Assembly (NCBI GenBank): GCA_009918675.1
Contig: RGDM01000009.1
Coordinates: 1-64,000 of the forward strand
Origin: a bacterium
GTDB lineage: Bacteria; Bdellovibrionota_B; Oligoflexia; Silvanigrellales; Silvanigrellaceae
Direction: 5' to 3'
DNA length: 64,000 nucleotides
The position numbers were made by a program, and so were the translations under genes. The notes under the pieces are model-generated. The model was not told the DNA's origin. It did no database searches and saw only the letters and a list, made by a program, of their open reading frames with translations. The first letter of the stretch is position 1; each line of letters starts with the position of its first letter. Shown here piece by piece: positions 62,598 through 64,000 of this stretch.

Positions 62598-64000
62598 ATG
62601 AGCAACAACGCCCTGTCCAAAAGATCCGAAATCGATCCATCCCAGACCTGGGATTTAAGCAAACTCTTTGTTGACTTTGCCGACTGGAAGCGAGCTCTTG
62701 AATCTTTACCCAGCGACGACGAACTTGCTCATGATCTCATTCAACGCTTCAAAGGCCGGCTTGCCGAGGGCGGACCTTCGCTCATTCATGAAGCTTTGCA
62801 CGCGCGCAATGCGTTGATCCGCAAACTAGAGAATCTGCAAGTTTATGCGGGCCTCAGAAACTCGGAGGATGTAGGCGATTCTCTGTCGAGCGAAGCCTCG
62901 GCCAAGGTTTATCAAATCTATGCCTCGCTAATGGCAAAATGGTCTTTTCTCAACCCAGAGCTGCTGACAATTCCAGAGCTCTCGGCTTGGATCAAAAAGC
63001 CGCCGCTCAATGATTTTGAATACGAGCTCAATGAGCTCATTCGCTCGCAAAAGCATGTCTTAAGTGAAAAAGAAGAAAGCCTGTTGACCCAACTCTCGAC
63101 TCCACTTGGGCAGTTTTCAGAAATTCACTCCAAGTGGAACAACGTTGACCTCAAGTTCGGCAAAGCAAAAGACAGCAAAGGCCAAGACCACCTTGTCTCA
63201 AACGGGCGTTTCTCACAATTGCTTGCATCACCCGATCGCACCCTGCGGAAAAACACGTTTGAGTCTTTATACTCAGAGATCTCGAAGTCGCGTCACCACA
63301 TTGCTAGCAACTTTTTCGGTCGACTCCTGACAGGCTCAACACTTGCAAAAATTCGCGGTTTTTCTGGATTTCTGGAATCTCAACTTTTTCCCGACGATGT
63401 CCCTGTTGAGGTGTACAACAATCTCATCACAACTGTCCGTGCGAATCTTAAAGTGCTGCACCGCAGCCTAAGGTTGCGCAAAAACGTTCTCGGCCTTGAT
63501 CAAGTTTTTCTTTATGACCGCTATGTTTCCTTGGCGGGCGATGGTCAAGAAAGCAAAATTAGTTTTCACGAGGCTTGCGAATTGATTCTCAAGAGCGTTG
63601 CCCCTCTTGGTGAAGAGTATGTTGCAGCAGCGCGCAAAGGCCTCAGCGAGGAACGCTGGGTGGATTGGGCCGAAAACGAAGGTAAGCGCTCAGGAGCTTT
63701 CTCGTGGGGAACATTCGACTCGAATCCAGTCATGCTTCTGACTTGGACCGGAAGTCTCAACGACCTTTTTACGCTTGCTCATGAGCTTGGGCATTCTATG
63801 CACAGCTGGCTTTCCAACCGCAGCCAGCCTTATCACCTCGCAGGCTACACAATTTTTGTCGCCGAAGTGGCTAGCACTTTGAATGAAGTTCTTCTCTCAG
63901 ACTACATTCTCAGCCACATGCCCGAAAGCAAACTTGCACGCGATGTGCTTTCTCACTGGCTACAAGGTTTCGAAGGAACAGTGTTGCGGCAAACTTTGTT
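62598..64000 (+). CDS. pepF: Oligoendopeptidase F (M3B), truncated by the window end
   Basis: The first 467 codons are present and open to the edge. It is a cytoplasmic M3 zinc peptidase that cleaves short peptides. The zinc motif HELGH begins at His395, followed by the third ligand Glu in FVAEVASTLNE. The N-terminal WDLSKLF region and PLGQFSEIHSKWNN are family-typical. GAGGGA precedes the ATG. Together with the Opp importer it fits use of peptides as nutrients. Confidence 0.94.
   Translation, partial: MSNNALSKRSEIDPSQTWDLSKLFVDFADWKRALESLPSDDELAHDLIQRFKGRLAEGGPSLIHEALHARNALIRKLENLQVYAGLRNSEDVGDSLSSEASAKVYQIYASLMAKWSFLNPELLTIPELSAWIKKPPLNDFEYELNELIRSQKHVLSEKEESLLTQLSTPLGQFSEIHSKWNNVDLKFGKAKDSKGQDHLVSNGRFSQLLASPDRTLRKNTFESLYSEISKSRHHIASNFFGRLLTGSTLAKIRGFSGFLESQLFPDDVPVEVYNNLITTVRANLKVLHRSLRLRKNVLGLDQVFLYDRYVSLAGDGQESKISFHEACELILKSVAPLGEEYVAAARKGLSEERWVDWAENEGKRSGAFSWGTFDSNPVMLLTWTGSLNDLFTLAHELGHSMHSWLSNRSQPYHLAGYTIFVAEVASTLNEVLLSDYILSHMPESKLARDVLSHWLQGFEGTVLRQTL

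Noticed and set aside
1-64000. tRNA or rRNA genes, CRISPR arrays, insertion sequences, prophage genes
   Set aside because: No cloverleaf-like segment, regular direct-repeat array, transposase, integrase or phage structural gene was seen on either strand.

Overview
The window reads as chromosomal DNA of a Gram-negative, flagellated, chemotactic bacterium with roughly even base composition. Many exported proteins and lipoproteins with clear lipoboxes, a single short flagellin, two PilZ-domain proteins, a CheV-type coupling protein, a very large Ser/Thr kinase and a Mip/FkpA-like FKBP together suggest the Bdellovibrionota/Oligoflexia or another delta-type proteobacterial lineage. That placement is inference from gene content only. 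I found no tRNA, rRNA, CRISPR array, insertion sequence or prophage, and no gene-free stretch longer than about 300 bases. Gene packing is tight: many ATGA-type stop/start overlaps inside operons, and five convergent pairs whose 3' ends overlap.

Layout. 1-7.2 kb: a truncated small gene and a lipoprotein; a minus-strand lepA operon ending at a bidirectional terminator; an exported protein convergent with ruvAB; a PilZ protein. 7.3-13.7 kb: an oligopeptide ABC importer in the order oppA, oppB, oppC, oppD, oppF, with an unusual OppC that carries a fibronectin-III-like periplasmic insertion. 13.7-25.4 kb: a lipoprotein, a zinc-ribbon coiled-coil protein, a REC-PilZ protein, a HAD hydrolase, glutamate racemase, a multi-TM protein with a decayed class III cyclase domain, a PLP aminotransferase, flagellin, an HTH protein with a decayed ImmA/IrrE domain, and a coiled-coil membrane protein. 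25.4-33.4 kb: an exported Cys/His protein, an RNA m5U methyltransferase, a TPR-gluzincin, CheV, YggT and a three-gene ABC-2 type transporter unit. 33.4-41.6 kb: an 1887-residue Ser/Thr kinase with AAA/TPR regions, then a fungalysin/thermolysin-like metalloprotease. 41.6-49.2 kb: FKBP, lipoprotein hydrolase, two-component system, fatty acid desaturase, a large lipoprotein, a pentapeptide-repeat protein and an Asp/Glu racemase homologue. 49.2-53.9 kb: pgk-tpiA-ferredoxin on the minus strand, then manC and hemE. 53.9-58.9 kb: a sugar ABC importer without its ATPase plus a GH36 alpha-galactosidase. 58.9-64 kb: a Tat-exported PhoD-like phosphatase, a lipoprotein with a nucleotidyltransferase signature, an MFS permease and the 5' part of an oligoendopeptidase F gene.

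How the genes work together. The importer clusters, the secreted or lipid-anchored proteases and pepF fit a protein- and oligosaccharide-scavenging lifestyle. Flagellin, CheV, two PilZ proteins and three FliA-like promoter candidates (before pilZ, REC-pilZ and cheV) suggest that a scattered motility/c-di-GMP set is co-regulated. The most unusual items are the OppC insertion, the lipoprotein nucleotidyltransferase and several proteins that keep a family fold but have lost key catalytic residues.
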